NCBI RefSeq assembly: GCF_902148855.1
Contig: NC_043978.1
Location: forward strand, 28,011,686 to 28,075,685
Source of the DNA: Sphaeramia orbicularis
Lineage: Eukaryota; Chordata; Actinopteri; Kurtiformes; Apogonidae
Direction of reading: 5' to 3'
Length of the DNA stretch: 64,000 bases
Part shown: piece by piece, positions 1 through 12,593 of the stretch
Layout: every line of letters begins with the position of its first letter
How positions within the stretch are numbered: the stretch's first letter is position 1
Made by a program: the position numbers and the translations under genes
Notes under the pieces: generated by a model
The model's input: only the letters and a program-made list of their open reading frames with translations
The model's database searches: none
Told to the model about the DNA's origin: nothing

Positions 1-3000
1 ATCAAGTTTGCGGTGTAGCTCGGTCTCAGCTTTAAGGGTTACCGACTACAAAGATATGAACTTAAGCTGAACTATCCCTTCATGACCAAGTGCGTGAGCA
101 TCTGAAAACTTTGCATCCATCCACATTCACCACCACTTCTGTCTTTTCTTGAGTAGAATCTCCCCATCAACAACTTTTGCACTGATTATTATTTTTTTGT
201 TAGTTTTTGTTTTTATAACTACTCTAATGGAACAAAAAGAGGGTTGAGGACTGCCTTGTCGCACTCGGCTTTAACATCCTCAGTCTTGAAATCTGAATCT
301 ATAAAGCTGGATGCTGCAATCATAGTCTTTTAAAAAAATTGTTTGCACTTAAATTAGTTTATTAGAAGAAAATGGCTTACATTTTTGGGTGTGCTCAGAA
401 CTCACAGATGGCTAATACAGTAGGTGAAGAAAAATGATAAAAACTATTAAAAACCTTTATCTATTGAGCATTTATTTTAATATTATTTCAGATTCAATCT
501 GCTCTGTATCATAATGTGTATATTGTAATTAATTGATTTGATGGGGGCCTAAGCAAACTACCTTACTCCAGTGGAAGTTTTGTCATTGATAGTTATATTT
601 CTAAAGCCTAAAGTATACATATTAATAATATTAAAATAGATCTTGAATACACTGCTTGTGTGCTGTCCTTTTTTTTTTTTTTTTTTGGTTCCTTTTCTCA
701 GAGCGGTTACCCACATCATGTACTGTATTTACATAACAAAGCTGAAAGGCCTCTGGCGTGAAATTTGCTTACACTGTCAGAATGTGCATGAAAGAGCTGT
801 CAAGTCTGGAAGTGTTAAGAAGCCTAGGACTCTCCAGAAACAATGATTTATTCAGAACAAGGTTCCCCTCGACTATTGTGCACAGTCTAGATTTGCCACA
901 TTTTAAAGGGAATTAAATCACTAAACTCCCAGATGAAGTCATTAGTTGTCAACTAAAATAATCAGCTATTTAGGAATTAACATGGTTTGAGTTTTTGATT
1001 CCAGTGTTTTTTTTTACATTTGATATTTCCTGGTTTCTTTTATTTGTCCTATGACAATGAGCCTTGATGCTTTGTGGACCAAACGAGACATTTGAACCTC
1101 TTTACTATTTTATAGATAAAGCAACAATAAAAATCCTTTTTTCAGCCCAAGATGTGATATCAAAAAGCCTGATGAAATCCCAATAGTAAGTTGTTGTTTT
1201 TTTTTTTTTTTTAATCTTTTCCAAGGAAAGTTAAATAATACTTTTTTCTAATAATGAACCAGGTTAGAGGCAATTTAGAGTTTTAATTATCAATTATCTG
1301 TGGTTTCCCAAAGCTTAACATCATGTCAGTAAAAGTTGTTCTTGGTCCATAATGCAAAGATGTGGAATTTGAAGTCATAGATAAAGAAACAAAGAAATCT
1401 TCATGTATGTATAAAGCATATTTTGGATTCTATTTCTGAAAAATAACTGATTAATGTATGATCTAAATAGATTTAATTTAACAATGTACAAGTTATAACA
1501 ATAGAAATGTCTTAATATCCAAGAAAAAATGGTATAATTGACACAATGTCCAAATTTGTACTGAATCAAATCCCATCTAGAGATAGAATCCATTGGGACC
1601 ATGTAAATCTGAACTGAGTGGGTTTCAGGACATAAGGGTTGATTTCTCAGACATAATATTAAATATTCAGATTCAGACATAGAGTCCTGTTGTCCTGGTT
1701 TGACACACTATATTTGATAAAATAACTGGTTGTTGATGCCTCGAATAGTTCAGGATCTCTACATTTAAAACATGGTTCAGAAAATGTTTTTTTTAAGGTT
1801 GATAACACTTGACATTTTCTGGTAAACTCATTAAAATCATCCAATGTGATATGCTTTGTCATGTAGGGGATCAAAGTGTCTGTAATTCTGGTTAATTACA
1901 TCATTTCACCTTCATTGACAATAACCAACACAGTAAAGAACAGACTGAGTCACCGTCCATTTTAATGAGCTCTTAAAAGAAATGGTCGTGTTTGAAGCAC
2001 AAAACCTCAACAGAGGGGGTAGTACAGCCCAGCTACATTCAGAAACATAACATTAAAAAAAAAAAAAATCTAAATTAGGACTTTTTAGAGGCCCAGGCTC
2101 TCATTATCAGCACATGACATACATGTATTTTCACATCTACAGTACATTGAAAGTATTTTGTTATCAAATGCTACTGGATATTTTAACTCTCGACTATGGA
2201 GTTCGTCTACAGCTGGATAAAGAAATGTTCCTTTAATGTTTTCTGTCCAAAGGCAACAATATTGTGTCTTAGAAAAGGTTTCTCCACTGTGTAGCACTTG
2301 ATATGAATGTGTTAACTGTTATAAGGAAGACTTACTCTTGAACCCAATTGTCCAGAGGAGACAGTTCACAGTTATAGGAGACACAGAACACACTGTCTAT
2401 AGAAAGGATTCAGCCTTGGCTGCGGAGTTTCCATTTTAGGATTTTAAACCACTGTGGATTCATGAAGACCACTGTGAGGACGATTTGGAAATATACACTT
2501 TGTTCTTCATGCAACAATTTTCAAGTGTTGCCACAATTTTTGACAGAATTGAAAACTGAATTTTCAAAAGTGCATCGCATTCACAGGAGAAAAACAAATT
2601 TGACACCTTATTCTTAAATATGAGATCAGGATCTTGTAGTTATGAGAAAAAGCTGAGCATGAAGTAATGCACAACAATACTGATATAACAGAAGCAAAAA
2701 AAAACCCTCGTCTTTCCCAGTCTACAATTCAGCATTGATTTAGTGATTTTCTATTGGAATATGTTACCTAAAATATTGTAAATGACACATTTACAATCAA
2801 AATGTTATAACACGGTGATATTTACAACACCAAACAAACAAGATGTATGTTTTTTATTGGATCTTAGTACAAATAAAATCCAATTATTTATAATTACCCT
2901 GCCCCACAAAGGGGAGCAAGGGGTACTGTTTGTGGTTCAGTTTGTTTGTTAACACTCTAGCAGCAAAACTATTGGTTGATTCATACCAGATTTGGTTATA

Positions 3001-4230
3001 TATTTGCCAGTGGATCCAGACATAGATCTCATTACATTTGGGAAAAGTAGGTCAAATTTACAGTTTTTTATGAATTTTTAAAACTTTTTTTTTTTTTTTC
3101 CGCATTTACTTCTAATGTGCTAAATTTCAATGTCCATAGCAGCAAAACTATTGGTTGAATTCATACCAAATTGACTTTATATGTTGCCAGTGACCCAGAA
3201 TGGATCTCATTACGTTTTAGGAACAGTAGGTCAAAGTTCAAATTTTTTATGAAGTTTTAAAAATCTTCCCATTTACTCATAATGGGCAAAATATGTGCGA
3301 GGGGTGGGGTATGTTGTGCCTGACAACACTACTTATATCAGTATTTAGATGTAAAAAATCAGCATTTGTCATGTCATAACAGTTAATATTAAGCTAAACT
3401 TTTATCATAACTATGAGATCATGGTCTTGTAATTCTGATTTACGTGTTGGTGTTTTCTTCTGTTAGTCACTGAAATTCACTTCAACAGAATCCTGATTGG
3501 CCCCTTATAGTCACTGACATGTTTCTGTGTATTTAGTTACTGTTGTCAGGTTGCTGCAAAATAAAACACCCTGCCTTATTTCATTTCTCTCTCAGAATGA
3601 ACATGTATATATGCAGATGTCTGGTATCTGCTGTCTCCTCCCATTCATCACTAAGGAAAAGGAATACTTTCTTGATTCATGTGAATTTAGATGCTTAGCG
3701 CTGTGGTGTTTTTTTATCAGTGTCTAAAAGCTGAATTAATCCTTAGTGACTAAAAGTACAAAAGGATTAAATCTCAGTGTATACTTTATGAATTTCCCAG
3801 GTGGCTGTTTCTGATCTTCAGCTCTTCTCATATCATATCTAAGCCTCCTTATTGCTCAGCATGTGTAACAGGCTCAGATTAAAGTACTTGTTCATACTGT
3901 TGTAAACATGTAACAACCCGACTAAGTCAGGCAAACTGGTGGTTGTAACTAATCTAATCCACACTCTCACATCAGCATAATGTAACAGAGTATAATATTT
4001 TCTTGTACACAGCACATTGAATTTCATCATACAATAAGGGTTAAAGCGTTTGGTGTCGCAGTCATAACTGGTACAGGATTTGCGGTCTTCGATGCATGTT
4101 TCTCAGCTTGTTTGTGCTTTTTCCTCATCAAGGCTGTCCAACACTGTCCTCAGATAATGTGTTTATATCCGCACAGGTCTATCCTGTTTAAAGAGGCCTT
4201 TTTAATCAAACGCTGAAGTGTTTTTGGCTC
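1..4230. other. gene-free left flank, includes MOK 3' side
   Basis: I see no convincing exon here. The part just below 4231 is probably MOK 3' untranslated sequence on the minus strand. Open frames in this stretch are short, lack splice context and show no recognisable family. One interspersed repeat copy (2896–3334) is listed separately. Small A- and T-runs occur near 670, 1200 and 2055. The first 50 bases are open in one minus frame after a possible acceptor, but this is too short to call. Confidence 0.6.
2896..3334 (+). repeat. GCAGCAAAAC-type interspersed repeat, copy 1
   Basis: It starts with a C-rich head, passes through a TTTG-rich stretch and carries two internal units beginning AGCAGCAAAACTATTGG at 2959 and 3138, a period of about 179. 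It ends in the shared tail GCGAGGGGTGGGG. Other copies lie at 5220–5630, 20638–21050 and 63032–63783. I do not recognise the class. The copies are diverged, so this is an old non-autonomous family. Confidence 0.75.
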
Positions 4231-7200
4231 TCAGTAGCCTCTGTGTTTCCGATCCAGAGGTGGCATGTAGTAACTCTTGAAAGCTGCTCGGTGTGACTCA
4301 TCCCTGGGCTGTGAAGAGAGGAAATGCAGCCTGAATGTCAAATCAACGCTGTTATTGAAAGCACTGCTGGAACATGCTGGCTGCCTATAGGAATATTCTT
4401 GCCACCATGGAGCTAACTTCCTGCCGAAACCAAACAAACAGAAGGTGTTATATAAGTACTCCAGAAGTCCCTCATGAACATAGTAAATAACAATCCATAT
4501 ATTCTAACTTATCATGCTTCAGAAAATGACTACAGCTTTTACAAGTGCAGTACATCCTGTTTGAGCTTGGGGTGCACGTATGTTCAGTCAAGTTATAAAA
4601 AAATAAATCAAATTTATGGCATTAACTTCTGTTTGAGGTTTTGAGTTGAAATTTGTACACAATGTATTACTTTATAATCTTAGAAGATATCCAAGTTTTC
4701 CCATGCAACTTTGTGAGTTTTTTTCTTTTTTACAACATTAATTGCAGAGAATGTCTGAGTAGTTTGTTGCAAAGTTATGACTTTATCCTAATATCACATA
4801 ATCAAAACAGTCATATGACTTCTGACACAATTTTTCCATTTGTTTATGCCTTTTTCTCATAAATGTCCTGAGTAATTCACCATCAGTAACAGCATGTGTG
4901 CTGTTATTGATGGGCTATGTCTTAATTTAAACATACAATTAAAATGAGCAAAATCAGTGCTGTTAAATCATGTGCATCCTTTTAAATTTATTTTCAGACG
5001 CGGTAATATTCCAATAATGTTAGATTACATTTTTGGTTATTTTATCCTAACCCTATGACACAAGTGTATCACTAATCTGACTAAAAAAACAGGAAAATGT
5101 TAATTTAAAATGACTTACAGCGCCACCTGTTGTTGTGGAAGGTGAATTTCTTAAACATTGTGAGAAAATCATCAGCACAAACAGACTGCCAAGAATCACA
5201 TGATTTTTTTGTGTTTGTTACCCGCCCCCCGAAGGGGAGACAAGGGATATGGTTTTGGTTGGTTTGTTTTTTGTTTGTTTGTTAACACTTTAGCAGCAAA
5301 ACTATTGGTTGAATTCATACCAAATTGGGTTTATAAATTGACAGAGACCAAGAATAGGCTGTCATTACATTTTGGGAAGAGCAGGTTCAAAGTTTCAATT
5401 TGTATGAATTTTTTAAATCTTTTTTTCTCGATTTACTTATTTTGGGCTATATTTCAAATGTCTATGAAAACATCAGTTTTTGTTTCAATTTACTTCAAAC
5501 TTGGCACATATATAGAGGCAATTGATATGCTGGCATCCGCACATGCATAAATAGATGACATCAGCTGGATCGATGCCAAAATACGCTACAATACGGGCAA
5601 GAGGCGGGGTTTGTTGTGCTGGCACCACTTATTGTTGTATATTTTTCATAAAACACGTATTTGTTTCTGAACCATGACGTATGTTTGTTTGATCAAAACA
5701 GATTGTTTTAATAATGTAAACTAAACTCCATCTAGGCATACTTTCCTTTGCGCTCAATTTGAGAATGATGAAAGCATCTTCTTATACTTGCAGGTATGTA
5801 AACTATGGACAGTGATAGGGTATCTGCAGTGTTCTTGGTAGGTTCCACTCACAGACAGCCGGGCTGACTAACAGACTGAGGAATGTGTTAATGCCTGATG
5901 TCCATGTGTCACTCCTGTGTTTACCTTGACCAACCGTGACTGGCACTTTTTCGATGTGATGGCTGGCAGTGTTCCACGGTGAGTCACAGTAAATGCAGGC
6001 ATAGTGGAGACTGGGAAGGAGATCTGCGGTCCTGGTACCACCATGTTGAGTTTGGGCAGCTCCGTCGGGGTAATGAGGGATGTTCCGTCTGATGAGCGGG
6101 TTCTCCTGCGTGCTTGATATTATGCTGGCGGAGACAGAAATGATCACATGCTTATTTTCTTTGGACATTCAGCCTACTGCTCACATAAATATTGGCATCT
6201 AAGGAGTTCAAATTACACTCAAAGGCGTTTGGTCTTGTATGTCTTCCTCTCATTTGTCGACCAAGTCTGGTTGGCGCGCCAAATGTGCTCTAAAGAGTTG
6301 TGCATCCCGCTACTTCCTAGTCCATCCCATTCCCAACTCTGAGAAGTGTCCTCAGCTTTCTTCTCTGTTAGCCTGAAAAGAAAACAAAAAAGCAAGAGAT
6401 AACTTAAAATTTCCTTGGTTGTTCTAAATAAATCACTACGTTTTTGAAAATCTGGGATTATGGAATAAATGAAAATAAAAGGCTAAAGCTACAATTAGCA
6501 AAAAACAAAAAAAAAGTGATTTTGTTAACTGAAATAAAAATGTCTCCAAAAATATGAAAACTAAATAGAACTACAATGAAACAGTGAACAAAACTTCATA
6601 CAATTACAGGTAAAATCAGTTTTAGTTAGAATTTTCCACCTATGTTCATGGTTCAGTGGACAAGAATAAAATGTATATGAGAATAAAGACAAAGGACATC
6701 CCAGTGGTCCAGTGTGATGGATGGTGGATAAAAAGACATCAAACAGCATACATAAAAACATCTGCACACCAATGCCCCTTGCATTTCAAGGATTTATGTT
6801 GGAACTGTGGGATATTTCCAGTACTATAGGCTTCTCTTCAGCCTTAGGGAGACAAATGTATTCTAATAAAATGATAAACTTATAATAATCATCCATCTAA
6901 TAAATCCTTTAAATGGGAGAATGCTTCTGTGACATCTGTACTATATGGGATTGTTACAAAGGCTTCATAAATTATATTAGATGTTAGACATCCTTCACCC
7001 TATCCTTTTAGTTTACTTAGCCCTAAGTGAAATCACAAACACCCCTCAAAGACTGAATAAAAAATAAAAAGAGAAAATTACCAAACTAAAAACTGCGATT
7101 CAGATTGACTAAAATGGTTAAAATCTGTCCTTTCTGTTCATGAGTATAACAATACTCACTAATACTGATAGTAATAATATTACAACAACTAACTACTACT

Positions 7201-10200
7201 ACTACTACTAATAATATCAAAACTCCTTGACAGACAAAGCAACAATAATAAGGTAATGTAACAAGAGCAATGGCAAAACCTAGGACTAAAGTACACAACA
7301 CAGAGGTGACAGAGTTGCAAAACAAGATGATGAAAGGATGCAGAGAGATGTCAACTCCCATGATCCTGTGTTGACTCATGACAACTAACAGACCCCTAGT
7401 TGCAGAAGAGACTCTTCCTTCAACTTCATCGCAAAGTCATGAATTCTTCCCAATTTGTGAGAGAAATATCACCTCGCAATAAATTTATGCAAGGCACAAA
7501 GATAAATGTGAGCATTTTACCTGATTTCCCTAAAGTAAGTGTGCCGCAGAGCTGTTTCTGCAGTGATGCGCTCATCAGGGTCATAGGCCAACATCTGATA
7601 GAGCAGTGACAGAGCAGGGGCCGGGCAGTTCGGGATCAAACGGGAGATCCCAGTTCCTTTCTTTGGAGGAAAGTTAAAATGCATCGCTCTAGACCTGCGT
7701 GACACAGAGAAGCCATTTTTAGGACATCAAAAAAAGATAAATGATAAATATGTGCTGTGGAAGAAAACAAAGCCTACTGCTTGAACTTTTGTAGCAGACT
7801 TTGATCTGTGGTCCCCAGGACGTCATGGATCTTGGCGACCTGGTCCAACTCATTACTCCCAGGAAAGAGAGGATTCAAGCTGAAACACAGAAGTAAACAA
7901 GCAACCATTTACCTGCCACAACAAAGCCATTAAATAACATTTGTCTGACATTTGTTTATGACCAACATGGTCAGTCAAATTGGAAAAAAATACGAGTGAA
8001 GGAGAGAGAAAACATAAAAGTATGTATGAGGAAGTATGTACATACGTAATAAAAACACAAACAATAATGAAGGTAGGAGCAATATTCAAGAAAGGGCAGA
8101 AAAATGTAAGATAATAGTAAATAAATAAATAAATTTAAAAAATGGGAACTTTGGTTAAGGTTTTCTGATACATTTATAAGTTTATAATGTCAGAGGACAT
8201 TTGTGTTTAATTTTTTAAAGTTTTTTTCTTGTAAAATTGACACTTTAATCTCAGACAAGTTCTATTTTTCCCCACAAATGTATGATATTTTATACTCTCA
8301 CATAATATTTTTTTTTCTTTGTGATGTTTTCTACTTGTAAATTGACCACATTTATGTCACACAAAAACAAGTCTTTAAGTTTAGCACCTTTGAAACATTT
8401 TTTAGGATAAACTGGCCTCAGTGCACTGTCATAATTATAACACTAAAATGCCTGTATGACTTCCCTTCCCAATCCTGTTCTTTAACAGAACTGTAGGTTC
8501 ACTGATGTAGTAAAAGCATTTTTCCTGCAGAAATACCTCATGATTTCGAAAAAGACACAACCAGCGCTCCAGATGTCCATCTTTAAGCTGTAGTAGCCGT
8601 CAGTGAGAAGGCACTCTGGGGCGCGGTACCAGCGAGTAGAGATGTACTCTGTGTGTGGAGGCTTCGAGTACACACTCCGACAGGAGCCGAAGTCTCCGAG
8701 CTTCAGAATGTTTTGCTGCAAGTTGTACGAAATAATTAAAAATATGTTCACCAGATCAAAATGATGCCAAATTATAAACAGGATGTGCCTCACTTTGATG
8801 AGGATGTTTTCTGCTTCACATCTCTGTGGAAGAATCCCACAGCTGTACAAAAAAGAGGAAGAAGAGAAGACAGTCACAACACTGTTATAGTTTATTTTAC
8901 TGCTTAATGTGAACGCTGAGTATTTCCATAAATACCTGTGCATATGTTCAAGTGACTTGCACAGCTGGTACATGTAGTGCTTCACTGTTTGATCTGGCAG
9001 TGGCGTTTGTCTTCCTGGAAGATTCAATTCATCCTCGTCAGAAAAACTAAGCACATTACACAATCATCTTTAAGACCCACTGTGTTATATAGTTGTCTTT
9101 AGTCATTCATGTAGATTTACCTTGAATAAACTCATAGATGTTCATCTCCATCAACTCACAAATCAGTGACACGGTTCCTGTTTCTTTGTCACTAAATAAA
9201 AAATTCAATAAAAGTTAAGTATTGATGTGAAACTGAAATGCAATGTAACACTAGTGAAAGAAATTATGACAGACAATGCAGTAGCATACTCACAAAATTA
9301 GTTCATGTAGCTGGATTATATTTGCATGTGGGCTCAATCTCTTCATCGCCTGGACCTCCCGCAGGTTGTTTGCCTGCTCCAGGCTTAATGACACAAGACA
9401 CATTCCAGATTTAACGTGTGCAGATAAAATGTACTTTAATGTACAGTTACATTGCCTATCTGCTCACATTGCAGGATGTACTGAGTCAGAAGTAAAATGA
9501 TCTTTGGAAGTAGTCAAGTGTAACTGAAACACTTATCACAGCCTTATATTGCCCTTATATAACAGTATAATAATGTCTCTACAATATATGGACACTTGAG
9601 TGGAACAGATTTCTCACAAATCTATGACTTTGTAATATTAGATAAAATTAAGGCATTATTTGATACATTTGTCTCTTTAATTTATCACTTTTATTTCAGT
9701 GAATTACTCTTTGTTTCATGATTTACAGCTTTGATCCCAGATCAGCAGCATTGTTTTACACAAATTTGTAACTTTCTTACGTCAGAGGATATCCAAGGTT
9801 TTTTTCTGGTAAATTTGTGAATTGTTCTGGTAAATTTTCACCCTTAATCCCCAAAAACAGCTAAATTGAAACTGACTGACTTGCTCATAATTTACCAGGA
9901 ATTAAATAAGAAAAGAAAAAAAAAAAAATCCAAACATCAGTAAGTTATAGCTTATGTAGTAATATCATTTTGGGCCTGTCTTGTCTATTTCCTTGAATAT
10001 TTTCATATATTTTGTAAAAGTTGTGTAATATAAACATATAAATCTTGTTTCTTAAAAGCATGCCTTTTGTACATATATATGTATTTTCTTTTCTAGATGT
10101 TGTAAAATATGTAAATACTTTTAAGGAGATTAATCACGTGACTGACACTGAGGGATTTGGGGTATTTAACATGGATTCTCTGAATATGTTTCTCTAGAAA

Positions 10201-11572
10201 TCTGAAGAAGAGCAAAGTTACTTGATATGTAATGACCAAAATAAGGCCCTAATATGGGAACTATGTATACTGATATGCAGATTTTCTGTCGTACTCCTGA
10301 TATATTGATTATCTGGCACCCAGCAAGTTTATTCATCATGGAGATGTGCTTATCTTTGCACTCTATTATTCATAATTTACCTCTTCAATCTCAGAGAATA
10401 CCCACATACACAATATTTATTTTTGCATCAGTTTGTGAGTTTTTTTCTCTAAATGTTTTGCTTTAATCTCAGAAATACTTCACACAAATGTATGACTCAA
10501 GAGTCTCAGAGAATAATCATCTTTATTTATTGGAAATTTAACACTTTAGTGGTAGATAATATTCAAGTTTTTCTTTATTTAATTTATGATAATCTATGAT
10601 AAAGAGAGGAACAGATTTAATATAAAACCACAGCACTGACAACTCATATTTCAAGCACTGGCATCTATTCCCTCCTGTTTACGAGGTAGAAAGGCACAGT
10701 AAGCTGACATCCAATAGGCTAGTTAAAGCCGAGGGGTGTCAAACTGCCGACTCAAGTTTCAAGGGTCTATACAGAACAGTGTGCAAGAAAACCGAACTGC
10801 TAATTGCTGGCAAACAAGACAGAATAACTTGAGACATACCTGTTAATCGTCTGTTTCATTGTTTTACAGGCGTAGAATTTGCCATCTTTCAGACTCTGGG
10901 TTTTCACCACCTCTGAGAATGTGCCCTCCCCAATTTTCTTCAGTAGTTTGTAGCCTGCAGTAAACACATTATGACAAATGGGAGAACATGTGTGCACATT
11001 TTCTATAGTACTGTGAGAAGATCTGCACAATTAGCAGAATCACAATTGCAATGTGCAATCTTATAATGGCAAAAAGCTGCAGTTTCATGGTCTGGTGTGA
11101 GCATGGTGATGTTTTGGATTTAGTCCACTGAGCAGAAAGAGGTAGTGCATAAAAATGTGCATTTCCTGTGATAATCAAGCAAAAAGACTCAAATCACACT
11201 TGCACTATTGTCCACAATAATCACAATATTCACCCAATTGTGCCGCTTTAGCAAGGTCCACCAGAAAGACAAGTTCTATTCTAAAGGGAAATCATATCAG
11301 TAAATACAGTGACTGCTAAGACTACATGGGATTTGGTGGTTGCATTTTCTCAGTCCAGCTGAAAGCAAAAAATGTTACTTTAATACATAAGACACACCAG
11401 ACAGAAACAAAACAAAGATTTTTCTTTTTAAATAAAATGTCAAAATGTCTATGACAGTTTTCTAGCTTGACATGTACTGAAAAACTAATTTTTCCAATGG
11501 TCCTTAAATCAGTCTGCGTAAACAAGGAAATAAAAAAATAGCAGTATATTATCGCCTTTAAGTGTTATTTAG

Positions 11573-11612
<40 letters not shown>

Positions 11613-12593
11613 TTTTAAATAAACGTTAATGGCTGCTTCATTATTGTTTCTTATGTTTGTGATAAAATAATAACCGTAATTGACTCTGTTACTACCATGG
11701 ATAACACATCTAAAGTGAGGTAGACACAAACATCTTCACATTTTCCGCCATGTTCGCGTATAAAATTCATTAAAAATCATGCAACTTAGACATATATGGT
11801 GAATGCCACTTCGTAAAAATGTGAGTGTGTGTGTTGATATTATTTCCAGTGTGTGTTCAGCGAGTTGACAGTACTTGTCAAGGTTAGAGTAGCTAGCAAA
11901 CAGCAGAGAGAACCCTGCTCTAGTCCGCGCGACCGACCGCCTGTCAGTCCTGTCATCACTCTGTTTAGTCATTAACTCCACTTACAATGCATTCCTTTGA
12001 CTCTTAACCGCCGCATGTGGGCCGTCCGTCCATACAGGGCATATCTGGACAGTGCATTAGAGTTTATAGGTTGAACCGTTAAGTTTTTCTCCGCGTCCTG
12101 GTCTCAAAATGAGGCGAAACGCGTCTCGCGGGTACTAGCTTACCCCGCTAGCCAGCCCTGTTAGCTGACCGTCGCCTTGGTAACGGAGCACGCCTTCGCC
12201 CTCCTCTCTGACCTGAGGAGGAACCTGGAAACTCCGGTTCAATGTCTGAACACCAGCCTCCGCGTGAAAAAAATGTTAATAACATGGAATAACGCATCAA
12301 AACGAGCTAGACTACGTTTGGGAAAAATGCCAGTCAAGCAGAATAATTCGCTATAGGCCCAAAATTGGACACGACTTCAATATTACAGTGTCAAAATAAA
12401 TACGCTTACCCTTTTTCCAGAGGTGGGTGTTGATCGCTAGCTCGGATGCCTTTTCACAAGGTTGCGGGTTGTTATTCTGCACGTCCAGAACATTTCCCCT
12501 GTTGTCCCAGTCGGTGTTAGGGGGTGTTTTACATGCATTTCGAAGACATGCCCTGTTTTTCACGCCAATAAGCCAGTTTGAATAGTGCATCAT
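4231..12593 (-). CDS. mok: MOK protein kinase (RCK/MAK family), HRD motif altered
   Basis: MOK is a serine/threonine kinase related to MAK and CILK1, tied to cilia in vertebrates. Coding exons on the minus strand: 12593–12410, 10954–10840, 9383–9294, 9191–9121, 9014–8936, 8842–8794, 8715–8537, 7879–7778, 7694–7521, 6105–5925, 4308–4231. Phases all agree, giving 433 residues against 419 in human. Visible motifs are the glycine loop GEGTFSEV (70–77), the ATP lysine in FYACK (K92), DFG (204–206), the activation motif TEY (218–220) and RAPE. The expected HRDVKPEN in the 8794–8842 exon instead reads LPQRCEAEN, with exon length unchanged. The tail keeps ELPKL and ends in [11 protein letters not shown], resembling the human C-terminus. 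The first exon adds about 61 residues before the kinase domain; it is chosen because its strong GTAAGCG donor leaves one base that completes a glycine codon at 10954. That start is less sure than the rest. Confidence 0.9.
5220..5630 (+). repeat. GCAGCAAAAC-type interspersed repeat, copy 2
   Basis: This copy has the C-rich head (CCCGCCCCCC) and one AGCAGCAAAACTATTGG unit, then a longer 3' part with GGCACATATATAGAGGCAAT and ends in GGCACCACTT. It lies in the last MOK intron. The long 3' part is shared with the copy at 20638–21050 but is absent from the copies at 2896 and 63032. Confidence 0.75.
6219..6372 (-). CDS. mok: alternative 3' exon of MOK
   Basis: After a good acceptor (TTTTCAG) this exon continues the phase left by the 7694–7521 exon. 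It reads LTEKKAED at its start, like human KTEKRALG at the same place, then runs 50 codons to an in-frame TGA. No usable GT donor is visible before the stop. The 6105–5925 exon is also in phase with the 7694–7521 exon, so splicing could choose between a short tail ending here and the long ELPKL tail. A poorly conserved donor that I missed is the alternative. Confidence 0.5.
8160..10570. repeat. scattered degenerate AT-rich phrases in MOK introns
   Basis: Near 8215–8400, 9590–9890 and 10310–10560, and again near 4660–4870, the plus strand repeats a loose phrase of the form TTTTTTTCT, then GTAAATTTGTGA, then CTTTAATCTCAG. This resembles the degenerate AT-rich low-complexity repeats common in fish introns. 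Copies are too diverged for a fixed period. No coding signal overlaps them apart from the MOK exons. Confidence 0.35.
11570..11611. repeat. TTTC microsatellite
   Basis: About nine TTTC/CTTT units lie in MOK intron 1. Confidence 0.9.
12171..12184. promoter_or_regulatory. RFX X-box
   Basis: The bases GTCGCC TT GGTAAC fit the X-box consensus GTNRCC-N(0–3)-RGYAAC at every fixed position. The site lies in a CpG-rich stretch (about 11900–12300) inside MOK intron 1, 226 bp downstream of the first coding exon. RFX factors drive many cilium genes and MOK is a cilium-associated kinase, so a role at MOK is plausible. A MOK start site near here, rather than upstream of 12593, is possible. Confidence 0.55.

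Noticed and set aside
1-50. Minus-strand exon running off the left edge
   Set aside because: Only about 16 codons after a weak acceptor; no family recognised.
642-846. Small open frame starting near a long T-run
   Set aside because: Low-complexity start, no splice or homology support.
5200-5550. Open frame whose translation recurs at 20531–20968 and 63233–63433
   Set aside because: The frame lies in copies of one interspersed repeat and the similarity is simply shared repeat DNA. It lacks any known domain and the rest of the repeat is not open.
5754-5871. Possible last MOK exon reading like the human C-terminus
   Set aside because: The phase does not fit the donor at 5925, whereas the exon at 4308–4231 fits in phase and ends in a better match.
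8794-8823. Use of an inner acceptor (TTCCACAG) to explain the altered MOK HRD motif
   Set aside because: It would shift the frame downstream and still not restore the motif.
11736-11981. Alternative MOK first exon with a start codon at 11981
   Set aside because: No donor that leaves the one base needed by the exon at 10954.
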